DNA from: DASCOT01 sp965197275
GTDB taxonomy: Bacteria > Acidobacteriota > UBA890 > WLXD01
DNA length: 64,000 nucleotides
Assembly (NCBI GenBank): GCA_965197275.1
Contig: CBDAMQ010000029.1
Span: forward strand, 124,001 to 188,000
Direction of reading: 5' to 3'
Shown: positions 1 to 9,184 of the stretch, in pieces
Numbering within the stretch: the first letter of the stretch is position 1
Layout of the letters: every line of letters begins with the position of its first letter
Position numbers and translations under genes: made by a program
Notes under the pieces: generated by a model
The model's database searches: none
The model's input: only the letters and a program-made list of their open reading frames with translations
Told to the model about the DNA's origin: nothing

Positions 1-224
1 TGGCCGACGATCCCGGCGGTCGTGAGCTGAAGACCGATCAGCAGGGCGAGCGGCCAACCCACGGCAACGTAGCTCGTCGTCAGCAAGACGGCCACGACCG
101 GCGCGGCGCGCGTACGCGTCAGGCTGAGCAACCACAGGACACCGGCGAATCCGATCCCGAAGGCACTTCCGGCGAGCCCACGAGCGCCCATCAGCGCCAG
201 GAGATCGGCCGAGCCCTCAGGCAT
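1..224 (-). CDS. Multi-pass membrane protein, N-terminal part only
   Basis: Reading from an ATG at 224 the frame stays open to the window edge, giving about 74 residues that run off the left end. After a short N-terminus (MPEGSADLLALMG) there are two or three hydrophobic segments with a short basic loop (LTRTRAAP) between them, so this is an integral membrane protein. The start overlaps the stop codon of the upstream SDR gene (217-219), which suggests translational coupling and a shared role in glycan or envelope synthesis. I do not recognise the family; a loose resemblance to Na/phosphate-cotransporter segments is too weak to name it. Confidence 0.5.
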   Translation of the reverse strand, partial: MPEGSADLLALMGARGLAGSAFGIGFAGVLWLLSLTRTRAAPVVAVLLTTSYVAVGWPLALLIGLQLTTAGIVG

Positions 225-1167
225 CCGCCCGGACCTGTTGGCGCCAATAGCTGAGCGTTTCGTGCAGCGTCTCGGTCAATGGGATCTCGGCTCGCCAACC
301 CAACTCGCTGCAGGCGCGGGTGCCGTCACCGATGAACAGCGGGACGTCGACTGGCCGGAAGCGCTCGGGGTCGATCTCGACCCGAATCTCGGCCGGCGAG
401 AGCCCCAGCAGGCCGTCGAGTATTTCCTGCACTGCGATGCCTCGCCCGCTGCAAAGATTGTACGTGCTCCCTGAGTCGCCACGCTCGGCGGCGGCTTGAA
501 ACCCGCGGACCACGTCGCGCACGTCCGTGAAGTCGCGGCGCGCGGCGAGATTCCCCACCTGCAGGTCGGCGCGCCCGCTGATCTCGGCGAGGGCGATCTG
601 GCGGGCGAAATCGGAACAGACGAAGGTGGGGGCCTGGCCCGGGCCCGCGAAGTTGAACGGTCGCACGATGACAACGTGCGCCAGGCCGGCATCCGCTGCC
701 TGGCGGCCGAGTATCTCTGCGCAGAGCTTGCTCGACGCGTATGGGCTCCGGGGCCGCAGAGTGGCCTCCTCGCCCAACGGCATCGAGCTCTCGTCGGTGG
801 CGCTGTACACCTGCCCGGACGATATCTGGACTACCTTGATCGCAGTGTCGGTGCGGGCGACCGCGTCAAGTACTGCGTCGGTGCCGAGGAGGTTTACCTC
901 GAGCGTCGCGCGCCGATGCTTCCAGGAGTCGCCGACATGCGACACCGCCGCTAGGTGGTAAACGGTGCTGGGGCGCTCCGTGGCCAGAATCCGGGCGAGG
1001 TGGTCCGCATCCCGAACATCGCCGAGGTGCAGCTCCGCGCCCTCGATTCGCGCTGACTGGAGTGGATCGTCGCCCGGATCCTGCGCAAAGCCGCAGACAC
1101 GCTCGCCACGCTCCCGTAGCGCTGCTGATAGGTGTCGTCCGGCGAAACCCGTGATGCCGGTGATCAA
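217..1167 (-). CDS. NAD-dependent epimerase/dehydratase, GDP-6-deoxy-4-keto-mannose reductase-like
   Basis: An extended-SDR protein of 316 residues. The nucleotide-binding TGITGFAG motif is at the very N-terminus, a Ser pair (SSGQVYS) lies near 116-117, and the catalytic pair is Tyr143/Lys147 in SPYASSK. Such enzymes act on GDP-linked 4-keto-6-deoxy sugars to build deoxyhexoses such as rhamnose for surface polysaccharide; the exact substrate is inferred. It lies 78 bp downstream of a close paralogue that looks like the 4,6-dehydratase, so the pair could act in sequence. The only usable start is TTG at 1167, because an in-frame stop lies not far upstream. It could also be a second dehydratase. 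Confidence 0.8.
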   Translation of the reverse strand: MITGITGFAGRHLSAALRERGERVCGFAQDPGDDPLQSARIEGAELHLGDVRDADHLARILATERPSTVYHLAAVSHVGDSWKHRRATLEVNLLGTDAVLDAVARTDTAIKVVQISSGQVYSATDESSMPLGEEATLRPRSPYASSKLCAEILGRQAADAGLAHVVIVRPFNFAGPGQAPTFVCSDFARQIALAEISGRADLQVGNLAARRDFTDVRDVVRGFQAAAERGDSGSTYNLCSGRGIAVQEILDGLLGLSPAEIRVEIDPERFRPVDVPLFIGDGTRACSELGWRAEIPLTETLHETLSYWRQQVRADA

Positions 1168-1245
1168 TGAAGTGGCGATCGAGCTCGCTCCGGTTGCCGG
1201 ATTCCTGATTCAGAACACTGGCGAGCGGGCATCCCCGCAGCCGGG

Positions 1246-2199
1246 TCAGAAGCGGGCCCGCCAGTAGTCGAGAGTTTCCTTAGCGGTTTGTTCGAACGGG
1301 ATCACGGGTTCCCACCCGGTAATCGCGCGCAGCTTCGACGCATCGCCGAGCAGCAGCTCGACATCGGAGGGTCGGAGTCGCTCCGGGTCGACCTCCACCC
1401 GGATGTCGACTTCAGAAAACGACAGCAGGAGATCGAGGACGTCCTGAATCCTCCAAGTGGTCCCGCTGGCGATGTTGTAGACCTCGCCGGGCTCGCCGTG
1501 CTCCAGAGCTAGCCAGTAAGCGCGCACTACGTCCCGCACATCGGTGAAATCACGCTCCGCCTCGAGGTTGCCGACGCGAATGATCGGGTCTCCCCTTCCG
1601 GCCTCGATAAGGGCTATCTGTTTGGCGAAGTTGCTCACCACGAAAACCTCCCCGCGGCGCGGCCCGGTGTGATTGAAGCCTCGCGTGCGGATCGCTTGAG
1701 TTCCGTATGAGCGAAAGTACTGATACGCCAACAGGTCCTGCGTGACCTTCGAGACGGCATAGGGAGACAGAGGGCGCAGTGGGTTCGCCTCGGTGATCGG
1801 AGCTTCGTCACGGTGCACCAGACCGTACTCCTCGGAGGAGCCAGCGATCTGAACCCGTGCGTCGCAACCGGTGTGTCGCAGAGCATCGAATAGGTTCAAC
1901 TGTCCGATGATGTTCGTCTCCAGGGTCTCTGCCGGCGCGTGCCACGACGTCGGTACGTATGACTGGGCGGCGAGATGGAAGATCCGCTCCGGACGTACGG
2001 CTTCGATCATCGAGATAACGGACGCGGCATCACGAAGATCGCACTCGACCATGTTCAGTCGGTCGCGGAGGTGGTCGATGTTCTCTGTCGGCGACCGCCA
2101 GCGTCGAATTCCGTGAACCTCGACGCCTTCCTGGTCGACAGCGTAATCGGCCAGATGCGAGCCGGCGAATCCCGTGATGCCGGTGATCAAGACGCGCAT
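1246..2199 (-). CDS. gmd: GDP-mannose 4,6-dehydratase family protein
   Basis: A 317-residue extended SDR. It has TGITGFAG at 6-13, SSEEYG at 121-126 and the catalytic YAVSK (Tyr147, Lys151), followed by NHTGPRR and an RPSDVELLLGD segment typical of GDP-mannose dehydratases. The family converts GDP-mannose to GDP-4-keto-6-deoxymannose in the cytosol, the branch point to GDP-rhamnose, GDP-fucose and perosamine. The ATG at 2199 is preceded by a clear AAGGAG ribosome-binding site; the frame stays open for a further kilobase upstream, but that part overlaps lptD and is not coding. The downstream neighbour is a paralogue that probably takes the next step. Confidence 0.88.
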   Translation of the reverse strand: MRVLITGITGFAGSHLADYAVDQEGVEVHGIRRWRSPTENIDHLRDRLNMVECDLRDAASVISMIEAVRPERIFHLAAQSYVPTSWHAPAETLETNIIGQLNLFDALRHTGCDARVQIAGSSEEYGLVHRDEAPITEANPLRPLSPYAVSKVTQDLLAYQYFRSYGTQAIRTRGFNHTGPRRGEVFVVSNFAKQIALIEAGRGDPIIRVGNLEAERDFTDVRDVVRAYWLALEHGEPGEVYNIASGTTWRIQDVLDLLLSFSEVDIRVEVDPERLRPSDVELLLGDASKLRAITGWEPVIPFEQTAKETLDYWRARF

Positions 2200-2288
2200 G
2201 CGGAGCTCCTTGGGACAAGTCACGCTCAGGGAGCTTACGCGGTGTCGCTCACGCGCGTGGCCCGGCTGAGAGGTAGATCTGCGACGGC

Positions 2289-4553
2289 CTACTCGCGATG
2301 GCTGTCGAACCCGAACGTGCCAACCTGCGCCAGGTTCAGCAGCAGTGCGAACTGAGTTTCCTGACGATCGAAGAAGTTGAGCCGTCTGACGTCGAGCCCG
2401 AGGGAGCAGCACTGCAGATTCCATTGCACGCTGCCGCTGAGGTTTTGCAGCTGATTCCGAAACAGGTCCATGCCGACGCGAGACCCGAGAGTCAGCCGCT
2501 GGGCGAAGATGCTGATGTTGCCGAAGGCCTGCATCGTGTTGCTGGTGGTCTGCACCAGCACCTCGCTCAAGTCCTGTGGGTTCAGGAAGTCGCGCACGCC
2601 GCGGAACCAGCTGAGTCCCAGGCCTGCCGATGCACCGCGCGCCTCGGCCGAAACCGTGTAGTTGGCGGGCGTGAACGAGGGCGTCAAGCTCATGTCGCCC
2701 TGAACAAAGAAGTTGGCGCTCGGGGTAAAGCGTGCCCGAACGAACCACGGCACTCTGATGCGCGGTACACCGGCTTCCTCTTCTTTCAGAGACAGTGGCT
2801 CGAAGCTGTAGTTGTGGCCGACGGTGATCTCGGCTGCCTGCCAGACCATGCGCTCCTCGGCCTGGGCGGATGGGTAGCGCTTGGCGAACAGTCGGGTGGT
2901 GATCTCGGCGATCAAGCTCTGGCTGTCTCCGACGCCGAAATCGATCTCGTCGAACAGGATGATGCGCCGCAGCTCGTTGGGTTTGGCATCGATCTGACGC
3001 ACGCGCCGATAAACGAGGCGCGGCTGGATGACGTGCTTGAGCCGCGGCGAGTAGTTGCTTCCCGGGGTATCGATGATCTTGAACAGCTGCGGCCCCACCA
3101 TTTCGACGCCGGTCTCGTAGAAGCTCCGAAAGATGGAGTTCTCGGCGAACTTGAACTCGTCCTGGCGCGATCGATGCGACCAATAGGTCGAGCGGTAGCG
3201 GAAGAACGGATTGAACGTGAGCCACGGGATCTGGGTCAGCTGCACCGCGACTTCCGGAAAGGCATCGAAACGGTTGTAGACGCCCCCGTCACTGCGCGTC
3301 GTGCCGTTAGGCCTGTCCTCGATGCGAAGCTTCTGCAGCCTCGCCACCGAAGCCTGCCCGGCGACATAGATCGGGCCGAGAACCTGCGTGCTACGCAAGC
3401 TGTACCGCAGCATCGGGAGCCGGCGCCCGATGGTCGACAACGTATTGCTATCGAAACGCTGGTTGCTGCTCCCCACCATCGACAGCGTGCTGGCGCCCCA
3501 ACTCTTGGTGAGTTCGCCGCTGAAGACGGATTGCCGCTGCAGGAACCGGTTGACGTCGTCTTGGAACTGCCGGGCGAACTGGGTGCTGCTGATCGAGTCG
3601 GCCCCGAGGCGGAAAGTGATGCCGCCCGGCATTGGCTGGATATGCGCCGCTCTGAGGACGAAGCCACGGTCGAACGTGAACTTGCCGGCGGCCTGTTCTT
3701 CCAACGTGGCCTCTTTGCCAGGTAGGTAGTAGGCACGGATCGAACCGTTGGCGCTGTCGCCGAGTGCGTGTCGAAACTCGGCCGAGTAACCGTTACCGGC
3801 ATTGGCGAAATGTTCGTAGGAAAGCGTCAAGTCGGCACTGCGGTTGATGGCCCAGAAGAACGTCTCCGATACCGAGAACCCCTTCCGGCTCGACGTAGCG
3901 AGCGCCGGTATGAGCAAACCGGTCTGTCGCGGCGAATCTTGTAGTGGCCAGACGATGAACGGCAAACCGAACACGGGGAGGCCTTTCACGCGAATGTGGG
4001 GCCACGCCATGCGCACATACTTGCCTGGCTTGAAGGTCATGCTGGTACCGCGGAACTCCCAAATCGAGGTGGCCTGGTTACACGGTGTGAGGACGAAGTT
4101 GTTGCCACGGAACTTGCCAGGCTCGATCTGTTCGAGGCGCGACGCACGGACGTAGAATGGGCCCGGAGCGACGCCGATCACGTCGTCCATCTCGAGCGTG
4201 GCGTCGTCGAGGTCTCCGCGCATGGCGCTGCCGTTGAGAAGCAGCGCTCCCTGTTCGAACGACACGTTGCCGGCAGCCTCGAAGCTCAGCTCCTCGGTGT
4301 CGAAGCTGATCTCGTCGGCGAGCAACCGGATGCCGCGCTGCAAATCGACGACGTCGACGTCACCGCTGAGGTGGAAGACGGTGCCTTCGATGCGCACGTT
4401 TCGATACTGGACCTCGCAGCATTCGGCGAGACCCAGCGGGATCCCGACCTGCTGCGCATCGGCGTGGCGTGGCACCAGGCTGGTAAGCACGGCACCTGCC
4501 AGCACGCCGATCGTCAATGAGCCAGGCAGCCACTGCAGCTGAATGTCGAGCAT
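2289..4553 (-). CDS. lptD: LPS-assembly outer-membrane protein LptD
   Basis: About 754 residues: a hydrophobic signal-like segment near 10-27, then an OstA/LptA-like periplasmic domain (repeated short beta strands such as GNVSFEQGALLLNGSAMRG), then a long beta-barrel region rich in alternating aromatic and polar strands. LptD with LptE forms the outer-membrane translocon that places lipopolysaccharide in the outer leaflet, which indicates a diderm cell. An internal CNQ segment and an early CC pair could be the cysteines used for disulfide maturation, although the pattern is not the enterobacterial one. The start is uncertain: ATG 4553 precedes the signal segment but has no strong ribosome-binding site; GTG 4568 is an alternative. 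It follows folC by about 100 bp. Confidence 0.85.
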   Translation of the reverse strand: MLDIQLQWLPGSLTIGVLAGAVLTSLVPRHADAQQVGIPLGLAECCEVQYRNVRIEGTVFHLSGDVDVVDLQRGIRLLADEISFDTEELSFEAAGNVSFEQGALLLNGSAMRGDLDDATLEMDDVIGVAPGPFYVRASRLEQIEPGKFRGNNFVLTPCNQATSIWEFRGTSMTFKPGKYVRMAWPHIRVKGLPVFGLPFIVWPLQDSPRQTGLLIPALATSSRKGFSVSETFFWAINRSADLTLSYEHFANAGNGYSAEFRHALGDSANGSIRAYYLPGKEATLEEQAAGKFTFDRGFVLRAAHIQPMPGGITFRLGADSISSTQFARQFQDDVNRFLQRQSVFSGELTKSWGASTLSMVGSSNQRFDSNTLSTIGRRLPMLRYSLRSTQVLGPIYVAGQASVARLQKLRIEDRPNGTTRSDGGVYNRFDAFPEVAVQLTQIPWLTFNPFFRYRSTYWSHRSRQDEFKFAENSIFRSFYETGVEMVGPQLFKIIDTPGSNYSPRLKHVIQPRLVYRRVRQIDAKPNELRRIILFDEIDFGVGDSQSLIAEITTRLFAKRYPSAQAEERMVWQAAEITVGHNYSFEPLSLKEEEAGVPRIRVPWFVRARFTPSANFFVQGDMSLTPSFTPANYTVSAEARGASAGLGLSWFRGVRDFLNPQDLSEVLVQTTSNTMQAFGNISIFAQRLTLGSRVGMDLFRNQLQNLSGSVQWNLQCCSLGLDVRRLNFFDRQETQFALLLNLAQVGTFGFDSHRE

Positions 4554-4653
4554 TCGCAGTCGGATCACGTCGCGTCGGGCGGTGACGTCACGATGCCCTG
4601 GCCCACCCCTGTTTCCAGAGCTGAAGCCATTGTAGCTCCTGGACGCAAACCGG

Positions 4654-5979
4654 TCAGGGCACGGATTCGGCGTCGTCCGGTCCACCCAACAAAGGTCGCA
4701 GCTGGCCAAGCAGGTGGATCGAACCGGTGACGCAGATGAGGTCGTCCGCTTCGGCAAGCTCCCGGGCGCGGGCGAGGGCAGCAACCGGGTCTTCGATCGC
4801 GACGGCTGTCTCGGGCGGCGGCGCTGCCACGAGCAACCTCTCGAGGTGTCGGCTACGCGGCGAAGGAGGCCGAGTTGCGATCAAGGTGTCGGCGCGCGGA
4901 TACAGTAGCTCCGCCATCCCGGCGACGTCCTTGTCGTCGAGGGCGCCGAAGACCAGGTGGAGTCGGCTGAAGCGCTTGGCGTCGCGAAGTCGATCCAGAT
5001 AGCCGGTCAACGCGATGATCGCCGCTGGATTATGGGCGCTGTCTAGCAGCACCGGCGGTTGGCCTTCGAACCATTCACATCGTCCAGCGAGCTCGGTGTG
5101 TCGTAGACCTGCCCAAATGGCGTCGGAGTTGATGCGCATACGTCGTCGGTCCAGCGCCTCGGCGCCGAGAACGGCACAGCGTGCGTTCTCGACTTGGTGC
5201 GACCCCGCAAGCGCGAGCTCGAGCCCGGCGTACGCGCGCATCCGCGCCTCGAGATCGAAGGTGTGTCGTAGACGGGAGTCGACGGCTCTGACCTCGATGG
5301 GAAAGTCGACCGCGCGCATTAACGTGATCTCGCGCTCTTCCGCGCGCCGTTCGATCACGTCAGCGACGGCCGGCGACTGGGGTGCCACCACCGCGACGCC
5401 GCCGCGCGGCGCGACGGCGAACTTCTCCTCGGCGATTCGGGCGACGTCATCCCCGAGCCAGTCGGTATGATCGACCGATATCGGTGTGATTACTGCGACC
5501 CTCGGCTTGGTCACGTTGGTCGCGTCGAGGCGGCCGCCCAGACCTACCTCGAGCACCGCGAGGTCGACACGCGCCTCGGCGAAGTAGCGAAACGCTACCG
5601 CAGTCAGGGTCTCGAAATAGCTCGGCGACTGCGATGTTTCGCCGCCGTCTGCACGTTGGTCGATCGCAGCGAATACTGCGCCGAGGTGGGCCTCCAGGCC
5701 ACCGCTGGAGATTGGATGACCATCGATTCGGAAGCGCTCCTCGATCTCGTTAAGATGCGGTGAGGAATAGGCGCCCACCCGCAAGCCCGCGGCGAGGCCG
5801 ATAGCTGCGAGCATGGCAGTGGTGGAGCCCTTGCCATTGGTGCCCGCGATGATCGCTGTTGGGTAGTCCTGGTGGGGGTTTCCCAGCGTTTCCAGCAGTC
5901 GGCGGATACGCTCGAGACCGGGCGTCATCGCCTCCGGACCCAGCTGCTGCAATCGTCGGCGCGCGGCAGATACGCTCAT
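4654..5979 (-). CDS. folC: Bifunctional folylpolyglutamate synthase / dihydrofolate synthase
   Basis: A 441-residue Mur-ligase-family enzyme. The P-loop GTNGKGS is at 46-52, the conserved DHTDWLGD segment lies mid-protein, and a DSAHNPAA motif is in the C-terminal half. It ligates glutamate to dihydropteroate or tetrahydrofolate with ATP in the cytosol. It begins 15 bp after accD ends; the accD-folC pair is a familiar arrangement in many bacteria. folA and thyA, the other folate-cycle genes here, are 55 kb away. Confidence 0.93.
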   Translation of the reverse strand: MSVSAARRRLQQLGPEAMTPGLERIRRLLETLGNPHQDYPTAIIAGTNGKGSTTAMLAAIGLAAGLRVGAYSSPHLNEIEERFRIDGHPISSGGLEAHLGAVFAAIDQRADGGETSQSPSYFETLTAVAFRYFAEARVDLAVLEVGLGGRLDATNVTKPRVAVITPISVDHTDWLGDDVARIAEEKFAVAPRGGVAVVAPQSPAVADVIERRAEEREITLMRAVDFPIEVRAVDSRLRHTFDLEARMRAYAGLELALAGSHQVENARCAVLGAEALDRRRMRINSDAIWAGLRHTELAGRCEWFEGQPPVLLDSAHNPAAIIALTGYLDRLRDAKRFSRLHLVFGALDDKDVAGMAELLYPRADTLIATRPPSPRSRHLERLLVAAPPPETAVAIEDPVAALARARELAEADDLICVTGSIHLLGQLRPLLGGPDDAESVP

Positions 5980-5994
5980 CGCCCGGTTCGCACG

Positions 5995-6900
5995 CTACCC
6001 TCGGGGTGAGACCTCGTCCGCCGTCAGCCTCGCCGTCATCAGAGCGTGGTCCGAACTAGCACTGAGGTGCCGAAGGACAGTCGCGAGCGTTCGCTTCAGC
6101 TCGCTCCGGTGCACCACCCGATCGAGCATGCCGTGGGTGAGCAGAAACTCGCTGCGCTGGAACCCCTCGGGCAACCGCTCGCGAATCGTTTGCTCGATCA
6201 CGCGAGGCCCGGCGAAGCCGATCAACGCTTGGGGCTCGGCGATATTCAGATCTCCGAGCATCGCGAAAGAGGCGGTCACACCGCCCGTTGTCGGGTCGGT
6301 CAGCACGGAAACGAACGGCAGCGAGGCGGCCGACAACCGGGAGAGCGCTGCCGAGATCTTCGCCATTTGCATCAACGATTGTGCCCCCTCCTGCATTCGT
6401 GCTCCGCCGGAGCAGGACACCACGATCAGCGGCACCCGACGCTCGAGTGCGCGCTCTGCTGCCCGGGTGATCTTCTCGCCGACGACAGACCCCATACTGC
6501 CGCCCATGAAGCCGTACTCCATCGCCGCCAGCACGACAGCTATACCCTCGAGATGAGCATCGGCGGTGATTACTGCATCTTGGAGACCAGTGCGCTCTTG
6601 GTAGTCGCTGAGGCGATCGCGGTAGCGCTTGGTATCGCGGAAGCGCAGGGAGTCCTTGGGCGCCAGATCGTCGCCGAACTCGCTCCATTGACCTTCATCG
6701 GACAGCAACGACAACCGGTCTCTTGCCGATATGCGAAAGTGGTAGTCGCACTTCGGGCAGACACTTGCGTTCCGCAGGATTTCCTTGCGGTAGACGATCT
6801 CGCGACAGTGGTTGCACTTCGTCCAGAGGCCCGAGGGCATGTCTGGGCGGCGGTCACCTACAACGCGCTTCGACGTACGTTTCTTGCGAAACCAGGCCAT
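5995..6900 (-). CDS. accD: Acetyl-CoA carboxylase carboxyltransferase subunit beta
   Basis: A 301-residue protein of normal length. An N-terminal four-cysteine zinc ribbon (C29-x2-C32 and C48-x2-C51) is followed by the crotonase-fold carboxyltransferase domain with GFMGGSMGSVVGEK and SCSGGARMQEG segments. With AccA it transfers the carboxyl group from biotin to acetyl-CoA, the first committed step of fatty-acid synthesis. Its start at 6900 is divergent from mtnA (7016), so the 115 bp between them should hold both promoters. accD-folC-lptD probably form one transcript. Confidence 0.95.
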   Translation of the reverse strand: MAWFRKKRTSKRVVGDRRPDMPSGLWTKCNHCREIVYRKEILRNASVCPKCDYHFRISARDRLSLLSDEGQWSEFGDDLAPKDSLRFRDTKRYRDRLSDYQERTGLQDAVITADAHLEGIAVVLAAMEYGFMGGSMGSVVGEKITRAAERALERRVPLIVVSCSGGARMQEGAQSLMQMAKISAALSRLSAASLPFVSVLTDPTTGGVTASFAMLGDLNIAEPQALIGFAGPRVIEQTIRERLPEGFQRSEFLLTHGMLDRVVHRSELKRTLATVLRHLSASSDHALMTARLTADEVSPRG

Positions 6901-7015
6901 GGTACGGAGGCTCGGAAAACGGTGCGCATAGGCGTCGCGAGAGCGCTCGCCGCCCGGGGTTCCGCCACAGATCGTAACGATCGACCGTAAACAGCGTCAA
7001 CCGACTGGAGCGTAG

Positions 7016-8062
7016 ATGATCGAGCCCATCGCCTGGAAGAGCGGCGCTGTCGTCTTGCTGGACCAGCGCAGATTGCCCGGCGAAGAGACCTATCTGGAAT
7101 TGCGTAGTGCCGACGAGGTGATTGACGCTATCCGCCGGCTGGTGGTCCGCGGAGCGCCGGCTATCGGAGTCACGGCGGCGCTGGGGCTGGCGATGGCCGC
7201 CCGGACGCTAAGCGACGATCCGGAGCTTTTCCGGCAACAGTTCGCGACACTATGCGAGCGTTTCGAGGCGGCCCGACCAACGGCCGTGAATCTGGCTTGG
7301 GCGGTTCGGCGAATGCACCGAACGATCGAGGCTCGGCTCGCTGAAGGGGTCGAAGCTGCCCGCGTTCGGCTGCTGGAGGAGGCGCTGCTGCTTCGAGAAC
7401 AGGACGTCGAGATCAACCGGCGCATGGGCGAACACGGCGCCGGCCTGTTGCCCGACGATGTCCAGTTGATGACCCACTGCAACGCCGGAGCTCTGGCGAC
7501 TGCCGGATACGGTACTGCTCTGGGCGTTGTGCGTGCCGCCGTCGAGTCCGGTCGCAGTGTTCATGTGCTCGCCAATGAGACCCGGCCGTTCTTGCAGGGA
7601 GCTCGGCTAACGGCATGGGAGATGCAGCAGGACGGCATCCCCTGCACGGTGCTCACCGACAACATGGTGGGCCACATGATGCAGCGCGGATCCGTCGATG
7701 TCGTGGTCGTCGGCGCCGACCGCATAGCGGCAAACGGCGATGTGGCCAACAAGATCGGGACCTACACGGTCGCCGTACTGGCCCGTGAGCACGGCATACC
7801 GTTCTACGTCGCTGCTCCCACAAGCACCGTTGACCTCGATGCCGCCTCGGGGGCCGAGATTCCGATCGAGGAACGCGACGGTGAAGAGGTTGTGGTGTTG
7901 AACGCGACCCGAATCGCGCCAGATGGGGTTCCGGCCGCCTATCCGGCTTTCGACGTGACGCCCGCCCGGTTGGTGACCGCGATCATTACCGAGAGCGGAG
8001 TGGCGCGCGCACCCTATGCAGAGTCGTTATCGGATTGCTGCCGACGGGCCGGACGCCCTTAA
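7016..8062 (+). CDS. mtnA: S-methyl-5-thioribose-1-phosphate isomerase
   Basis: A 348-residue protein of the eIF2B-related aldose-ketose isomerase family. The catalytic Cys155 is in THCNAGALATAGYG and the catalytic Asp235 in VVGADRIAANGD. It converts methylthioribose-1-phosphate to methylthioribulose-1-phosphate in methionine salvage. TGGAG stands just upstream of the ATG. No other methionine-salvage enzyme is adjacent, although an amidohydrolase related to methylthioadenosine deaminases is encoded at about 32 kb. The gene ends only 2 bp before the likely tsaD start. Confidence 0.93.
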   Translation: MIEPIAWKSGAVVLLDQRRLPGEETYLELRSADEVIDAIRRLVVRGAPAIGVTAALGLAMAARTLSDDPELFRQQFATLCERFEAARPTAVNLAWAVRRMHRTIEARLAEGVEAARVRLLEEALLLREQDVEINRRMGEHGAGLLPDDVQLMTHCNAGALATAGYGTALGVVRAAVESGRSVHVLANETRPFLQGARLTAWEMQQDGIPCTVLTDNMVGHMMQRGSVDVVVVGADRIAANGDVANKIGTYTVAVLAREHGIPFYVAAPTSTVDLDAASGAEIPIEERDGEEVVVLNATRIAPDGVPAAYPAFDVTPARLVTAIITESGVARAPYAESLSDCCRRAGRP

Positions 8063-8064
8063 GC

Positions 8065-9138
8065 GTGCGAGTCCTCGGCATTGAGACATCATGCGATGAC
8101 ACCGGCGTAGCGATCGTCGAGGACGGATATCGTGTGCTCGCCAACGGCGTATCGTCGCAGCCGGAGCACCAGCGGTTCGGCGGCGTCGTGCCCGAGATCG
8201 CCGCGCGCAAGCACGTCGAGGTGCTTCCGGGCATGCTCGACGCGGTGCTAGCGGAGGCCGGCGTGGGGCTTGCACAGGTCGATGCTATCGCGGTGACGCG
8301 CGGCCCCGGATTGATCGGCGCCTTGCTGGCGGGATGGTGCTTCGGGCGCGGGTTGGCCCGATCGCGGCGCCTACCGTATGTCGGGGTGCACCACCTCGGC
8401 GCGCATGTGCACGGTGCGCTCATGCCAGCCCTCGGTGCCGACGTCGAGATTCGCTACCCGCTCCTGGCGCTGGTTGTGTCGGGCGGCCACACGGCTCTCT
8501 ACCGGGTACGCCACGGACCCCGGTATGAGCGGTTGGGCGCCACCCGTGATGACGCCGCCGGCGAGGCCTTCGACAAGCTTGCGAAGCTTCTCGAGCTGGG
8601 CTTTCCTGGCGGGCCGATCATTGATCGACTCGCCTCTGACGGTGATCCGAAGCGTTTCGCGTTACCGCGCGCCGAGCTCGGGCTGGATTTCTCCTTCTCC
8701 GGGTTGAAGACCGCCGCCCGTCGTTTGGCGCTGGCAAACGCGCTGCCACCTGCCGCGCCAGACGAGCAACGAGTCCGCGACCTTGCGGCGAGCTTCCAGT
8801 CGGCAGCGGTGGACATGTTAGTTGACACGACACGCCGCGCGGCGCGTGTCCACCGGGTACGCGGGCTCGCGCTGGCTGGTGGAGTCGCTGCCAACAGTGA
8901 TCTTCGCAGGAGGTTCGCAGAGTTGGCAGAGGCTCTCGAGCTGCCGCTTCATGTATCCCCGCACGAGCTCTCGACCGACAATGCCGCCATGGTCGCCGGT
9001 GCCGGGTATGCTCGGCTACGGCGAGGAGACGGTGACCCCCTCAACATGGCCGCCAACGCTAGCTGGCCACTGGGCGATTCGGCTCCTGTCGCCGCCGCCG
9101 ACCCTGGTACAATTCGTCACCATCACGTTGCCCCGTAG
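8065..9138 (+). CDS. tsaD: tRNA N6-adenosine threonylcarbamoyltransferase
   Basis: Kae1/TsaD-family ATPase of 357 residues from a GTG at 8065. The family-typical N-terminus VLGIETSCDDTGVAI follows at once, the metal-binding HHLGAH lies at 109-114, and the SGGHT and GEAFDK motifs follow. With TsaB, TsaC and TsaE it installs t6A37 on ANN-decoding tRNAs. A TTG at 8035 would extend the frame but would overlap mtnA and add residues not expected in the family. It is probably co-transcribed with mtnA and lepB. Confidence 0.94.
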   Translation: MRVLGIETSCDDTGVAIVEDGYRVLANGVSSQPEHQRFGGVVPEIAARKHVEVLPGMLDAVLAEAGVGLAQVDAIAVTRGPGLIGALLAGWCFGRGLARSRRLPYVGVHHLGAHVHGALMPALGADVEIRYPLLALVVSGGHTALYRVRHGPRYERLGATRDDAAGEAFDKLAKLLELGFPGGPIIDRLASDGDPKRFALPRAELGLDFSFSGLKTAARRLALANALPPAAPDEQRVRDLAASFQSAAVDMLVDTTRRAARVHRVRGLALAGGVAANSDLRRRFAELAEALELPLHVSPHELSTDNAAMVAGAGYARLRRGDGDPLNMAANASWPLGDSAPVAAADPGTIRHHHVAP

Positions 9139-9184
9139 AGGCGCGCGAGACGATCTGCGCCGCACGCCGGCCACCGAGCGAACG

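Noticed and set aside
496..954. Open frames on the strand opposite the SDR genes and other large genes
   Set aside because: High GC content keeps antisense frames open; these have no ribosome-binding sites, conserved motifs or operon context.
2200..3225. Long open frame upstream of gmd in the same frame
   Set aside because: It overlaps lptD on the same strand in another frame, is rich in Arg/Pro/Ser, and the gmd ATG at 2199 has a clear ribosome-binding site.
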